A stretch of 64,000 nt of DNA. Origin: Snowella sp. Lineage in GTDB: Bacteria; Cyanobacteriota; Cyanobacteriia; Cyanobacteriales; Microcystaceae. Under the pieces are notes generated by a model that was not told where the DNA came from, searched no databases, and saw only the letters and a program-made list of their open reading frames with translations. The stretch covers positions 17,737 through 81,736 of the forward strand of contig QBMS01000005.1 of NCBI GenBank assembly GCA_003249095.1, in the 5' to 3' direction. A program made the translations under genes and the position numbers. This document shows positions 44,856-54,891 of the stretch, piece after piece; position 1 is the first letter of the stretch; every line of letters starts with the position of its first letter.

Positions 44856-44978
44856 ATGACTCCTACTTTAGCGAATTTCCTCTGGAGCCTAGTTTTGGGT
44901 GCCGTAATTGTGGTAATCCCCTTTACCGCCGCCCTGATCTTCATCAGCCAGAAAGATAAAATCAAGCGCAATTTCTAA
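44856..44978 (+). CDS. psbX: photosystem II protein X
   Basis: A 40-residue single-helix subunit on the periphery of photosystem II near cytochrome b559. The sequence [20 protein letters not shown] and [11 protein letters not shown] match PsbX nearly throughout. The track ORF starts 147 bases upstream, but the ATG at 44856 with AAAGG before it gives the known length. The ycf66 gene follows on the same strand. Confidence 0.92.
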   Translation: MTPTLANFLWSLVLGAVIVVIPFTAALIFISQKDKIKRNF

Positions 44979-44989
44979 GTCGTATTATT

Positions 44990-45018
44990 CCCCACTCTTA
45001 ATTTACTCAAGGGTGGGG
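44990..45018 (+). terminator. hairpin after psbX
   Basis: CCCCACTCTT (44990-44999) pairs with AAGGGTGGGG (45009-45018) with one G-U or mismatch. No T run follows, so it may stabilise or partly terminate the psbX transcript rather than act as a classic terminator. Confidence 0.5.
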
Positions 45019-45085
45019 TGACTAAAGCAAACAAGTGAGTAAAAACTCGCTACCATAGAAGCAAGAATGAAAGGCGATCACATCA

Positions 45086-45943
45086 ATGGTAAATTTTGGG
45101 CTAAACTCAGCAAGTATTTTAGGGATTTTCTTGGCAGTCGCTGGAGCAGGGTTGTATTTCTTGCGTACTATTCGCCCTGAAGTTTCTAGGGATTATGATA
45201 TTTTCTTTTCGGCTGTCGGTCTGCTGTGTGGTTTAATCCTCCTCTTTCAGGGATGGCGACTCGACCCAATTTTACAATTTGGTCAACTTTTGCTCACGGG
45301 ATCAACCGTATTTTTTGCGGTAGAAACCATTCGCCTACGGGGAATTACCACCGAACAAGCCCGACGCAATAGCCCGATCGCCGATGATCGCCGCGTTAGT
45401 AAAACCAGGGTTTATACCGAAGCTGAATTAGACCAGATCGAACCCTACGAGGAAGAAGAAGAGTATAGCAATAACAGACGTTTACGGGGATATACCGAAC
45501 CGCGTCCTAGTCGCACCACAAGGACTGAAAACGAGCCTCCCCGTTCTAGCCGAAATCGTCGTCCCGCTTCCCCTCCAGTAGAGCCAAAAAATAGTCCGCG
45601 CAGTCGTCCTTCTCGACGACCTGAACCCGATAATTATAATAATTGGGAGGATTCCTCGGATGTATGGGAAGAAAAACCCGCCCCTCGTCGTCCCCGCCGT
45701 CCTCGTCCCGATGATGAGTCTACCGAAAATACCTCTCGTCCCCCCCGACAACGTCGCCCCCGTCCCGAAGAAAATCCTTCTCCCAGACAATATGAGGATG
45801 AAGCCCCTGCGCCCTATGTAGATTATCAACCGATTGATGAGTCTGACTCCGATCCAGATACCTGGGAAAATTCTTCTGCCGATAACGAACCTCCCAGACG
45901 CGATCGCCCCGATGCTGAAGCGACCTCCCGTTTTGATTATTAG
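45086..45943 (+). CDS. ycf66: Ycf66 family protein
   Basis: The 285-residue protein begins MVNFGLNSASILGIFLAVAG and has two membrane helices in the first 75 residues (LLCGLILLFQGWRLDPI). The rest is a low-complexity, Pro/Arg/Glu-rich region with many Arg-Pro-Arg repeats (RRPRRPRPDDES) and is probably disordered. Ycf66 is conserved in cyanobacteria and some plastids without a clear function. It lies directly after psbX. Confidence 0.88.
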   Translation: MVNFGLNSASILGIFLAVAGAGLYFLRTIRPEVSRDYDIFFSAVGLLCGLILLFQGWRLDPILQFGQLLLTGSTVFFAVETIRLRGITTEQARRNSPIADDRRVSKTRVYTEAELDQIEPYEEEEEYSNNRRLRGYTEPRPSRTTRTENEPPRSSRNRRPASPPVEPKNSPRSRPSRRPEPDNYNNWEDSSDVWEEKPAPRRPRRPRPDDESTENTSRPPRQRRPRPEENPSPRQYEDEAPAPYVDYQPIDESDSDPDTWENSSADNEPPRRDRPDAEATSRFDY

Positions 45944-45954
45944 ATTGAATCAGA

Positions 45955-46515
45955 GTGAGACAAAATCCCTGGTGGCGAGCAACACTTTTTCGGGCAGTTT
46001 CTTGCGGATTCATTAGCCTGCTGGCTTCCTGTAGCTTCGTTTCCCAAGCTCCCGTTTCTCCCCGCCTCAATAGTCGTTATAACGATGAACAACCCAGTTT
46101 GAGCGGGAATGGTCGTTGGTTAGCCTTTGTTTCTAATCGCAATGGCAATCGGGAAATTCTGGTCTATGATTTACGGGAACAACGCTTGATTAATTATCCT
46201 GGTCTGAATCAGGGTAACGCGATCGCCGAAAGTCCTAGCCTCAGTCGGACAGGTCGATATTTGGTTTATTTATCCAGTTTACAGGGACGACCCGATGTCG
46301 CATTGTATGACCGAGCGACCCAACGCACAGAAATTTTGACCCTTAACTATCGAGGTTGGGTCAGAAATCCCCAGATTAGTCCCGATGGCCGCTATGTCGT
46401 CTTTGAAACCTCTCGTCGGGGTCAGTGGGATATTGAAGTTCTCGACCGAGGCCCCGCCATTGAAATGGATATTCCCAACGGTAGTCCCGTAATCGTTCCT
46501 TCTCCTCAGCCTTGA
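45955..46515 (+). CDS. TolB-like beta-propeller lipoprotein
   Basis: From a GTG at 45955, 186 residues: a signal peptide with lipobox FISLLASC near residue 26, then several PD40/WD40-like repeat blades (SGNGRWLAFVSNRNGNREIL; TGRYLVYLSSLQGRPDVALY; DGRYVVFETSRRGQWDIEVL). This matches the carboxyl beta-propeller of TolB-type proteins but without the amino domain. It starts 11 bases after ycf66 on the same strand. Confidence 0.75.
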   Translation: MRQNPWWRATLFRAVSCGFISLLASCSFVSQAPVSPRLNSRYNDEQPSLSGNGRWLAFVSNRNGNREILVYDLREQRLINYPGLNQGNAIAESPSLSRTGRYLVYLSSLQGRPDVALYDRATQRTEILTLNYRGWVRNPQISPDGRYVVFETSRRGQWDIEVLDRGPAIEMDIPNGSPVIVPSPQP

Positions 46516-46857
46516 TTTTTAAGAATGTGTTTGAAAAAATTTAGCCAAGCCCAAATTCACCGCAAGACTTTTGGGAAAATTGCTTTTTGAGAAAACGGGC
46601 GTTGCTGATTTTAGGTATGTTTTGCCCCCCTAGCCCCCCAAATTTGGGGGGAATCAATGCTTGGAAGTCCCCCAGAATTGGGGGATTGAGGGGGCGATAA
46701 AAATGATTGTGATAGGTTTCTTTCATACCCTGATTAAGCAACGCCAGAAAACGCGATAGGAAAATTTCAAGATCCCGTTTTTGAATTGCTTGCTAAATCA
46801 ATGTATACGGTATACAATTTTCTTGATTTATCCTAGAGTGTTGGACGACTAAAGAAT
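46516..46857. other. spacer containing a C/G-run repeat
   Basis: About 340 bases without a gene. It holds a copy of the C-run/G-run repeat family at 46626-46656 and an inverted copy at about 46669-46696. Downstream is an A+T-rich stretch likely carrying the promoter of the purine-degradation cluster. Confidence 0.5.
46626..46696. repeat. C-run/G-run repeat, direct plus inverted copy
   Basis: CCCCCCTAGCCCCCCAAATT then GGGGGG at 46626-46652 resembles the 32-bp tandem units at 26.8 kb. A second copy in opposite orientation follows from about 46669. The pair can fold into a long hairpin. Confidence 0.6.
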
Positions 46858-47268
46858 ATGAGTAATAATCCCGAAACCATTCGCTTCTTCATTTGTGGCT
46901 CTGCGCTACGAGGCCAGCCCGATCATCAAAATTTGCAATCCGCCCAATTTATTAAAACTGCCCAGACCCAACCCAACTATCGTTTGCATTCCGTTGGCAA
47001 TGGTTGGCATCCTGGCATTTATGCTGTTACCGAAAATGGCATTTCTATTCCTGGTGAAGTTTACGAAATGACGCGATCGCAGTACGAACATCTTTTAGCC
47101 ACTGAACCCCCCAATATGTATCCAGAGCAAGTCGTTCTCAGCGATGGTGAAGTCTTGTTAGCGATGCTCTATCCCCGTGAATTAATTGAAAAACAAGGCG
47201 ATCCCGATATTTCCCATCATGGCGGTTGGGCGGCCTATAAATTAGCAACAACACCCGTCACCGTCTAA
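46858..47268 (+). CDS. gamma-glutamylcyclotransferase-like protein
   Basis: A 136-residue protein with the gamma-glutamylcyclotransferase-like beta fold: IRFFICGSALRGQPDHQNLQ, SVGNGWHPGIYAV and ISIPGEVYEMTRSQYEHLLA, resembling the C-terminal part of allophanate hydrolases. It is first in a row of four plus-strand genes with roles in ureide breakdown, so a link to allantoate or allophanate metabolism is plausible but unproven. Confidence 0.65.
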   Translation: MSNNPETIRFFICGSALRGQPDHQNLQSAQFIKTAQTQPNYRLHSVGNGWHPGIYAVTENGISIPGEVYEMTRSQYEHLLATEPPNMYPEQVVLSDGEVLLAMLYPRELIEKQGDPDISHHGGWAAYKLATTPVTV

Positions 47269-47322
47269 TTTGCCTAGCTTTTCTAAAACTTTTTGAACTA
47301 TAAGGATTATCAAAACCCAACC

Positions 47323-48228
47323 ATGACCTATCCCCGCGATTTAATTGGCTACGGCGCCAATCCCCCCGACCCTAAATGGCCCAATAATGCTCGTTTAGCG
47401 TTACAGATTGTCCTCAATTACGAAGAAGGTTCAGAATATTCTATCCCTGATGGTGATAATCGCTCAGAAACCTATCTCTGGGAAGTACCAGGGGCTTCAA
47501 TGGGAGACGGGAAACGAGATTTAATTGTGGAATCTATCTATGAATATGGCTCCCGTGCGGGGTTTTGGCGATTAATGCGGCTTTTTAAGTCCCGTAATAT
47601 TCCCATCACCATTTTTGGGGCAGCTTTAGCCCTAGAACGTAATCCCGATGCGGCCCGTGCCATTGTAGAAGCGGGTTACGATATTTGTTGTCATGGTTGG
47701 CGTTGGATTGGTTTCCAGGATATGAGTGAAGTTGAAGAACGTCACCAAATGCAGTTAGCGATCGAGTCTCTCAAAAAACTCACAGGCGATCGTCCCTTGG
47801 GATGGTATTGCCGTTACGCGCCTAGTGTCAATACTCGTCGTTTAGTCGTGGAAGAAGGCGGATTTTTGTATGATTCCGATGGTTATAACGATGACTTGCC
47901 CTATTGGGATGTCGTGGAAGGTAAACCGCATTTAGTGATTCCCTATACCCTGGATAATAACGATATGAAGTTTTGCGTTGCGCCAGGCTTTAATAGTGGA
48001 GATGACTTTTTTACCTATTTGAAAGATGCCTTTGATGTCCTTTATCAAGAAGGCGAAACGGCTCCTAAAATGATGTCTGTCGGACTCCATGCCCGTTTAG
48101 TGGGAAGACCAGGAAGAATTGCCGCCCTCACCCGCTTTTTAGATTACGTCCAGTCCCATGAAGATGTTTGGATTTGTCGTCGTCTGGACATTGCTAACCA
48201 CTGGATTAAAAATCACCCCTATCAATAG
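47323..48228 (+). CDS. puuE: PuuE-type allantoinase (polysaccharide deacetylase fold)
   Basis: The 301-residue enzyme opens [20 protein letters not shown]. It carries the PuuE signature in [20 protein letters not shown] and [20 protein letters not shown], with His and Asp metal ligands of the NodB-like fold. It hydrolyses allantoin to allantoate in cofactor-free fashion. The track start at 47293 is a TTG; the ATG at 47323 matches the family. Confidence 0.88.
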   Translation: MTYPRDLIGYGANPPDPKWPNNARLALQIVLNYEEGSEYSIPDGDNRSETYLWEVPGASMGDGKRDLIVESIYEYGSRAGFWRLMRLFKSRNIPITIFGAALALERNPDAARAIVEAGYDICCHGWRWIGFQDMSEVEERHQMQLAIESLKKLTGDRPLGWYCRYAPSVNTRRLVVEEGGFLYDSDGYNDDLPYWDVVEGKPHLVIPYTLDNNDMKFCVAPGFNSGDDFFTYLKDAFDVLYQEGETAPKMMSVGLHARLVGRPGRIAALTRFLDYVQSHEDVWICRRLDIANHWIKNHPYQ

Positions 48229-48230
48229 CT

Positions 48231-48593
48231 ATGGCAGGAAAATTAACGACTCACGTTTTGGATACGGCTCATGGTTGCCCTGCCGCGAATTTAGCCATTG
48301 AATTGTGGTCAATTGATGCTGTTAGTGGCGATCGCATTTTGATGAAAAGTTTAACCACTAATCAAGATGGCCGTACCGACGAACCATTGCTGATCAATGA
48401 AAAGTTTAAAATTGGTCTCTACGAATTGGTTTTTACCGTAGGAGATTATTTTGCGATCTACGGAGAAAATTTGCCCCAACCTTTATTTTTAAACCGCATT
48501 CCCATCCAGTTTGCGATCGCTGATCCTGATAGTCATTACCACGTGCCTCTCTTGGTTTCTCCCTGGTCTTATAGTACCTATCGAGGTAGTTAA
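48231..48593 (+). CDS. uraH: 5-hydroxyisourate hydrolase (transthyretin-like)
   Basis: A 120-residue protein of the HIUase/TRP family: [29 protein letters not shown], and the C-terminal YRGS tetrapeptide that is diagnostic of the enzyme. It converts 5-hydroxyisourate to OHCU in urate degradation. It starts 2 bases after puuE. Confidence 0.94.
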   Translation: MAGKLTTHVLDTAHGCPAANLAIELWSIDAVSGDRILMKSLTTNQDGRTDEPLLINEKFKIGLYELVFTVGDYFAIYGENLPQPLFLNRIPIQFAIADPDSHYHVPLLVSPWSYSTYRGS

Positions 48594-48689
48594 TTTTAAG
48601 CATTGTTAGGGGTGCAAGGTTTGCATCTGTTTAACCTTTATTTAAAAAGTAAGTTAAATCTAAAATTCAATATAAAACGTTACGTCAAA

Positions 48690-49196
48690 ATGCTTTACGC
48701 GATCGCCCAATTAAATCAAATGTCTGAAGGGGAATTTACTGAATCTTTAGCAAAAATTTTTGAAGATTCCCCCTGGGTAGCTGAAAGAACTTGGCCAAAA
48801 AGACCCTTTAAAAATGTGAATGATCTCCATCGGGCAATGGTTGAAACCGTTGAGGAAAGCTCCTTAACAGAAAAACTACGCCTAATTTGTTCCCACCCTG
48901 ACCTGGCAACTAAAACAAAAATGGCCGAAGCTTCAGTCAAAGAACAGGCAGGAGTTGGCTTAGACCGCTTAACTTTAGAAGAATATAACCAATTTCAGCA
49001 ATTAAACCAAGCCTATAAGGATAAATTTGCTTTTCCCTTTATTGTTGCCGTCAAAAATCATACCAAAGAGAGCATTTTAGAAGCCTTTAAACAACGTTTA
49101 GAAAATTCCCTAGAAACAGAAAGAAAACAGGCTTTAATAGAAATCGCTAAAATTGCACATTTTCGTTTACTAGATTTAATTCCAACCTCTCTATAA
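48690..49196 (+). CDS. uraD: OHCU decarboxylase
   Basis: The 168-residue protein (ATG 48690, MLYAIAQLNQMSEGEF) catalyses decarboxylation of OHCU to allantoin. The signatures are FEDSPWVAERTWPKRPFKNV, LICSHPDLATKTKMAE, and the helical end. It is the last gene of the cluster. The track ORF starts earlier at 48603 with unlikely sequence. No uricase gene is seen in this window. Confidence 0.9.
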   Translation: MLYAIAQLNQMSEGEFTESLAKIFEDSPWVAERTWPKRPFKNVNDLHRAMVETVEESSLTEKLRLICSHPDLATKTKMAEASVKEQAGVGLDRLTLEEYNQFQQLNQAYKDKFAFPFIVAVKNHTKESILEAFKQRLENSLETERKQALIEIAKIAHFRLLDLIPTSL

Positions 49197-49223
49197 TTCC
49201 TAAATAGCCTAATCTGACCAATT

Positions 49224-49523
49224 TTAGGGTCTTTTTTCGTAGTTAGAACAATCTTCACAGGGGCCACTGGGATTAATAGCACAACGCAAATAGGGAGACT
49301 TGGCATTATTGCGACAACTAATATCGCCGATATAATCGCCATAACGTTCTAGGGCATCAAAAGGGACAGGAAAAAACTCTCGGTCTAAACGTCGTCGATA
49401 GTTATTTAAGGCCCGAATACGTCTCATTCGTTCACTGAATTGTCGCTTTGCCCTACGAACGACAATAAAAGAAAGCAAAGCGGGGAGTAATGCTGCAAGG
49501 AGAAGAATAATAAACCCTGTCAC
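49224..49523 (-). CDS. DUF6464-like small membrane protein
   Basis: The 99-residue protein has one amino-terminal membrane helix (GFIILLLAALLPALLSFIVV), a basic stretch, and a cysteine-rich end GDISCRNNAKSPYLRCAINP and GPCEDCSNYE. Four Cys residues in that end could bind a metal. This is the DUF6464 type found in cyanobacteria. Function unknown. Confidence 0.7.
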   Translation of the reverse strand: MTGFIILLLAALLPALLSFIVVRRAKRQFSERMRRIRALNNYRRRLDREFFPVPFDALERYGDYIGDISCRNNAKSPYLRCAINPSGPCEDCSNYEKRP

Positions 49524-49685
49524 TTAATTAACCCAGATGAAATAATTCCAAGATTGGTTGATGATTTTATTTTAGTGCGAGATCCCAGTCTCGAATCAAA
49601 AATTACCCAGAGCAGAGGCTATTAAAACCAAAATGACCTGGGTAAAGCTATCTATCATGATCAAACTTAAACAATCGCTTAGGGT

Positions 49686-50267
49686 CTATTCATCGCCATT
49701 TTTGCGGGGCTGAATTACACCATAACCCCCATGATTACGGATGTAGATCACATTGATTTCATCGGTGTCTTTGTTGCGGAACATATAGAAATCATGATCG
49801 ACCAGTTGCAGTTGCTCCCAGGCTTCTTCAATCGAGATGGACGGAATGGCAAAATATTTCATTCGCACACTTTCCGAGGGAAGTTCTGCGGTGCGATCGC
49901 CGATGAGATCCTTTTCGACGGGTTTTTCTTCAACGATCGCGCTGGTTTTGACGTGATTTTGGCTTTGATCGACTAAACGCTCTTTATACTTGCGGAGTTG
50001 ACGGGCAATTTTATCAGCAACGAGGTCAATACTGGCATAGAGATTTTCGCTACCTTCCTGGGCTCGAATCACTGTACCATTGGCATACACCGTAACCTCC
50101 GCTTTATGCTTGTTGGCAATACGTGCATTGCGAGCAACGGATAGATGCACATCGACCTTGGTGGTGATTCCTTGAAAATGTTTAACGGCCTTGTCAAGTT
50201 TTTCCTCCACATAGGAATGAATCGCATCGGTAACGGTAATATTATTGCCTTGAATTAACAGCTTCAT
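49686..50267 (-). CDS. hpf: ribosome hibernation-promoting factor, long form (LrtA)
   Basis: The 193-residue protein has the HPF/YfiA fold ([40 protein letters not shown]). Its C-terminal dimerisation domain, typical of long HPF ([40 protein letters not shown]), causes 100S ribosome formation. In Synechococcus the homologue lrtA is a light-repressed transcript with a long leader. The leader region here (50268 onward) has space for one. Confidence 0.93.
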   Translation of the reverse strand: MKLLIQGNNITVTDAIHSYVEEKLDKAVKHFQGITTKVDVHLSVARNARIANKHKAEVTVYANGTVIRAQEGSENLYASIDLVADKIARQLRKYKERLVDQSQNHVKTSAIVEEKPVEKDLIGDRTAELPSESVRMKYFAIPSISIEEAWEQLQLVDHDFYMFRNKDTDEINVIYIRNHGGYGVIQPRKNGDE

Positions 50268-50676
50268 ACTGAATTCTCCCTACTCAATTTAATAGTAAAT
50301 GCTGTGTTAATTGAAAAATTTGGACTAAGTTCAAACAGGATTGAGTCAATAAAGATTGCTATTTAAAGAAACAATCTATTAACGAAATATTCCATATTTG
50401 GGTGGATTCATACTCATTAATGACCTAAGTACAAAATAGTCACACACCTGATATTGTCATAGTCGCAAAAAAGATTTTCATCTTTTTCTTGAACCCTTTA
50501 GACTTGAGAGGAACTGGTGTGATTTTGAGGTTCGCCTCAAGGTGGCTTTCTCCTTCTCTAATTTACTTTCTATTTTTAGATTAGCACCTTGTATTGCTTA
50601 AAACATAGTCTTTGTCATCATTCTTATTTTCCTTTGCATCTCTTTACATTTCCTCCGTGAAAATCAGGAGAATTAT
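50268..50676. other. divergent spacer between hpf and lipB
   Basis: About 400 bases hold promoters of both hpf (minus) and lipB (plus). A perfect hairpin TTGAGG-TTCG-CCTCAA lies at 50525-50540. It is a UUCG tetraloop on the plus strand and would fall in a long 5' leader of hpf on the minus strand. Confidence 0.45.
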
Positions 50677-51372
50677 ATGATTTTTAACGCTGCTTCCGAT
50701 CCAACTCCGAGAATTTGTCGATGGGAGGCATTAGGTTTGGTGGCCTATCAGACCGCTTGGGATTATCAGCGATCGCTGGTGGCCGCCCGATTGGCTGATC
50801 CGATGTTGGAAGATGTTTTGTTATTGTTGGAACATCCCGCCGTCTATACCCTGGGAACGGGATCTAGTCAGGATTTTTTAAGATTTGATCCCCAAGATAC
50901 ATCCTATGAAATTCATCGCATTGAACGGGGCGGCGAAGTGACTTACCATTGTCCAGGTCAACTGGTGGGTTATCCGATCTTGAATTTACGCTACTACCAA
51001 CAGGATTTACATTGGTATCTCCGTCAATTAGAAGAGGTTATTTTACAGGTTTTGCAGAGTTACAGTTTACCCGCAGAACGGTTATCGGGACTAACGGGGG
51101 TTTGGGTAGAAGGTCACAAAATTGCGGCGATCGGGATTAAGGTGAGTCGTTGGATTACGATGCACGGTTTTGCGATTAATGTTTGTCCTGATTTAACAGG
51201 ATTTACTCGCATTGTTCCCTGTGGTATTGCTGATAAACCCGTCGGTAGTTTGGCCCAATTTTTACCCACAATTACCGTCAAACAGGTGCAGGATGATATT
51301 GTAAGAAGGTTTGCCCAGGTCTTTCAGGTTAACCTTTTACCAAGGTCAAAAAAACTAAAATTGAATGACTAA
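50677..51372 (+). CDS. lipB: octanoyltransferase
   Basis: Transfers octanoyl groups from ACP to lipoyl domains. [18 protein letters not shown] (residues 84-101) is the substrate motif. [14 protein letters not shown] supplies Lys148, and [15 protein letters not shown] supplies Cys182, the conserved Lys/Cys pair. At 231 residues the length fits. The reverse-strand gyrA gene lies downstream. Confidence 0.93.
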   Translation: MIFNAASDPTPRICRWEALGLVAYQTAWDYQRSLVAARLADPMLEDVLLLLEHPAVYTLGTGSSQDFLRFDPQDTSYEIHRIERGGEVTYHCPGQLVGYPILNLRYYQQDLHWYLRQLEEVILQVLQSYSLPAERLSGLTGVWVEGHKIAAIGIKVSRWITMHGFAINVCPDLTGFTRIVPCGIADKPVGSLAQFLPTITVKQVQDDIVRRFAQVFQVNLLPRSKKLKLND

Positions 51373-51469
51373 TCAGGCGATCGCCGAATTTTTAGAAGTC
51401 TTTTTATGGGGATGATAAACTTCCCTCATTACCGACTTTGAGAAAAACAGTGATCGCTGTGGAACTACT

Positions 51470-54040
51470 TTATTCGGCTTCTCCTTCCTCTTCTCCTTCC
51501 GCTAAAGGAGGCACTAAGGCAACCGCCGCGATCGCATCATCCGCATCCAGACGTTGAACCCGAACCCCAGTAGCCGTCCGAGATTGGGTGGAAATCGCAT
51601 CCACCGCTTGACGAATAATAATGCCCCGATTAGTGACGAGCATTAATTCATCTTCAGCATTGACTACATGAATGGCGGCTAATTGATCACTGGGGGACTT
51701 AAAGCGAATGGCCTTCACGCCCATCCCTGCGCGACGTTGCAGACGGAACTGAGTCACAGGAACCCGTTTCCCAAAACCCCCCGTTGTGATGGCTAAAACC
51801 CAGGGGCCAGGGGTGGTTTCTTCAACAATTTCTTCCGTTTCCAACAGATCGCTAGTTTCCTCTTCGGGTTCGTCTTCCGCACTGGCAATATTAGCCACCA
51901 CCTGACTCGGTAAAATATCCATGCTAATCAGTTCATCGCCCGATCGCATTTTCATCGCCTTAACCCCCTTGGTTGCTCGTCCTAGCGGTCGTAACTGTTC
52001 ACTATCGGCGCGGAAATGAATAGTCATCCCTTTACGAGACCCGATAATAATACTGTCTTCGGCCTTGGCTAACCGTACCCAACGCAGTTGATCTCCATCG
52101 GCAAGGGAAATGGCAATCAAACCATTGGAACGAATATGACTAAAGGCAGAAAGGGCCGTTTTTTTGATCGATCCCCCCTTGGTCAACATGATCAAATAGG
52201 TGTCATCGGTAAATTCTGAAACAGGGAGGATAGACGTGATTTTTTCATCCTTGGGAATGGGCAACATTTGGATAATGGGAACCCCCCGCGCTGTCCGTGA
52301 AACGACAGGAATTTGATAGGCATTGATTCCATAAACCACACCGCGATCGCTGAAAAAGAGAATTTGATCATGGTCGCAACAACTGAGGAAATGCTCAACC
52401 CCGTCATCCTCTTTAATTTTGGCGGCGGCTTTCCCCCTGGTGGCTCGGCTCTGAGTCCCAAAGGTATTAGCGGGCATCCGTTTGATATAACCCTGTTCCG
52501 TGAGCAAAATCACCGCTTGTTCATTGGCAATTAAATCTCGGTCATAAATCTCACCATCATCCAGCACAATTTCCGTGCGGCGGGGTGTGGCATAGAGAGT
52601 TTTAATTTGTCCCAATTCTTCTTCGATAATGGCATCAATGCGTTCTTTACGAGCCAGAATATCCTGCAAATCGGCGATCGTTAGCTGTAATTCATCGTGT
52701 TCGGCGTTGATTTTATCGGCTTCCAAGGCCGTTAACCGTCGTAGTTGCATTTGTAAAATCGCATCAGCTTGCACTTCCGACAGTCCAAATCCTTCCACCA
52801 ATTCCGCCTTAGCTGTGGCCGTATCTGCCGCCGCCCGAATGAGGCGAATCACCGCATCCAGATTGCCCAGGGCGATCAGTAAACCCTGTAATAAATGATC
52901 CCGATCCTGGGCTTTCCGCAATTCATAGTTCGTGCGTCGGGTAATGGTGACAACGCGGAATTCTAGGAAGACACGGAGAAATTCCTTAAGGGTCAATAAT
53001 TGAGGTTCTCCACCGACCAGGGCCAGCATATTTGCCCCAAAATTAGACTGGACGGGGGTTTGTTTATAAAGATTATTCAGGACAACACGGGCATAGGCAT
53101 CGCGTTTAAGTTCAATCACGATCCGCATCCCGTCGCGATCGCTTTCATCCCGAATATCCGAGATCCCCTCTAATTTCTTATCGTTAACGAGGTCAGCAAT
53201 GCGCTCAATCAGGGAAGCTTTGTTGGTTTGATAGGGCAACTGGGTAATAATAATCGCTTCTCGGTCTTGTCGTCCCCGTTGCTCTAAAATCTCAATCTCG
53301 GCGACACCGCGCATCGTAATCGAACCGCGTCCTGTTGTGTAAGCGTCCTTAATGCCCGATCGCCCTAAAATCTGCGCTCCTGTAGGGAAATCGGGGCCAG
53401 GAATATATTGCATCAATTCCAAATCCGTTAAGTCGGGATTATGAATGAGCGCGATCGTTCCTTCGATTAACTCACCCAAATTATGGGGCGGAATATTGGT
53501 TGCCATACCGACCGCAATTCCCGATGAACCGTTTAAAAGTAATTGGGGAATACGAGAAGGCAAAACAACGGGTTCCTGTTGCGATCCATCAAAGTTATCA
53601 ATAAAATCAACGGTATCCGATTCAATATCCCGTAATATGGCGTAGGTCGAAAGGGGTCTGAGGCGACACTCGGTATAACGCATGGCGGCGGGCGGGTCAT
53701 TATCCACCGAACCAAAGTTTCCATGCCCATCAATCAGGCGATCGCGCATCGAGAAATCTTGAGCCATCCGCACCAGGGCATCATAAACCGCCGTATCTCC
53801 ATGCGGATGATATTTCCCTAAGACTTCCCCCACAACCCGCGCACATTTGCGAAAAGGCCGTTCTGGCGTTAATCCCAACTCGTGCATGGCGAAGAGAATG
53901 CGACGGTGAACGGGTTTTAAGCCATCCCTCGCATCAGGCAATGCCCGTCCGACAATGACGCTCATGGCGTATTCTAGGTAAGAACGCGACATTTCGTTTC
54001 TCAGGTCGGTGGGAATAATCCGTTCAAGGGAAGAGGTCAT
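51470..54040 (-). CDS. gyrA: DNA gyrase subunit A
   Basis: The 856-residue subunit has the breakage-reunion domain with catalytic Tyr122 in [10 protein letters not shown], in the same position as in E. coli, and the quinolone pocket GDTAVYD (Thr83, Asp87 by E. coli numbering). The C-terminal beta-pinwheel follows, with GyrA-box-like repeats ([41 protein letters not shown]). It is a full-length gyrase A, not ParC. Confidence 0.95.
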   Translation of the reverse strand: MTSSLERIIPTDLRNEMSRSYLEYAMSVIVGRALPDARDGLKPVHRRILFAMHELGLTPERPFRKCARVVGEVLGKYHPHGDTAVYDALVRMAQDFSMRDRLIDGHGNFGSVDNDPPAAMRYTECRLRPLSTYAILRDIESDTVDFIDNFDGSQQEPVVLPSRIPQLLLNGSSGIAVGMATNIPPHNLGELIEGTIALIHNPDLTDLELMQYIPGPDFPTGAQILGRSGIKDAYTTGRGSITMRGVAEIEILEQRGRQDREAIIITQLPYQTNKASLIERIADLVNDKKLEGISDIRDESDRDGMRIVIELKRDAYARVVLNNLYKQTPVQSNFGANMLALVGGEPQLLTLKEFLRVFLEFRVVTITRRTNYELRKAQDRDHLLQGLLIALGNLDAVIRLIRAAADTATAKAELVEGFGLSEVQADAILQMQLRRLTALEADKINAEHDELQLTIADLQDILARKERIDAIIEEELGQIKTLYATPRRTEIVLDDGEIYDRDLIANEQAVILLTEQGYIKRMPANTFGTQSRATRGKAAAKIKEDDGVEHFLSCCDHDQILFFSDRGVVYGINAYQIPVVSRTARGVPIIQMLPIPKDEKITSILPVSEFTDDTYLIMLTKGGSIKKTALSAFSHIRSNGLIAISLADGDQLRWVRLAKAEDSIIIGSRKGMTIHFRADSEQLRPLGRATKGVKAMKMRSGDELISMDILPSQVVANIASAEDEPEEETSDLLETEEIVEETTPGPWVLAITTGGFGKRVPVTQFRLQRRAGMGVKAIRFKSPSDQLAAIHVVNAEDELMLVTNRGIIIRQAVDAISTQSRTATGVRVQRLDADDAIAAVALVPPLAEGEEEGEAE

Positions 54041-54435
54041 GGAAAGGCTCCAAACTAAGTAAAAATTGTAATCTCAGGTCTTCAGAAAGCGAAAAAGTGA
54101 GCTTTTTTTAAACCTTTGGTAAAATTGGGACAAGATTACCAACAGTTTAACATCTTTTGGGTATGGCATAGAGTATTCATGGGTTATTCAGTCATGAGTT
54201 TGAGCCATTTTTATATTAAAAATATTTTCAATTAATTTTCTGCAGGATGTCAGTTTAAGCCAATCTAAATAATTGTCTTTTTAAAAAAATTATTATGAGT
54301 AACTATTCAGGAATTTTTGACGCGATCGCGATCTTGTTATTTATCAGAAGTGTTGAACGTCAAAAAAAGTTCAATAGATCGAGTATTATAGATAGTAGAA
54401 GAAGCTCAAATAAGAATAAACAAAGAGTCAAAATT
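54041..54435. other. spacer between gyrA and an IS remnant
   Basis: Nearly 400 bases, A+T rich, without a convincing gene. The plus-strand frame opened at 54295 merely leads into the IS4-type remnant. The gyrA promoter should lie at the left end on the minus strand. Confidence 0.35.
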
Positions 54436-54780
54436 ATGTCAACAAAATTTCCTAAACTGCTCAAAGATATTCTCAAGCCATTGCCCAAAAATGATCGTCC
54501 CGTAGTAAATACATTTTCTTTGTATCGTGCTGGATAGGTTTTGCATTATTTTCTAAGGTGAGTAAGATTCGAGAAATAGATGTATTTGAGAAAATCATTG
54601 CTAAACTAAACAAAAGATTGTCAATTAAAGAAGGAGTGGAAAAAGCAAGAGCGTTATTTCCAATCGATTCGATAGTAATTAGCTTAACAAGTAAACTATT
54701 ATGACAAAAAAAATGGCATCAAGTAAAATTATTTTGTGGACTAAATAGCATAACAAGCGAAGTGGGAGGGATTCAGTATT
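54436..54780 (+). pseudogene. decayed IS4-type transposase
   Basis: Starting at ATG 54436 the reading MSTKFPKLLKDILKPLPKND is followed by NTF, then a frameshift near 54513 into FFVSCWIGFALFSKVSKIRE. Next is LFPIDSIVISLTSKLL, an in-frame TGA where TGG is expected, and then KKWHQVKLFCGLNSITSEVG. This run resembles cyanobacterial IS4-family transposases with an internal deletion. The conserved DDE parts beyond are missing. Confidence 0.6.
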
Positions 54781-54891
54781 TCTGGCTTTTCAATGTTAGT
54801 CCGATTTTTTTCTTTATCCCACTCCAACTTAGTTTTTATCATTAAATAAGGTATCCAGAAACTCTAGTATAATAACGAAAATCAATAACAG

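Noticed and set aside
45482-46070. Minus-strand ORFs of 115 and 116 residues opposite ycf66
   Set aside because: They are shadows of the Arg/Pro-rich low-complexity part of Ycf66.
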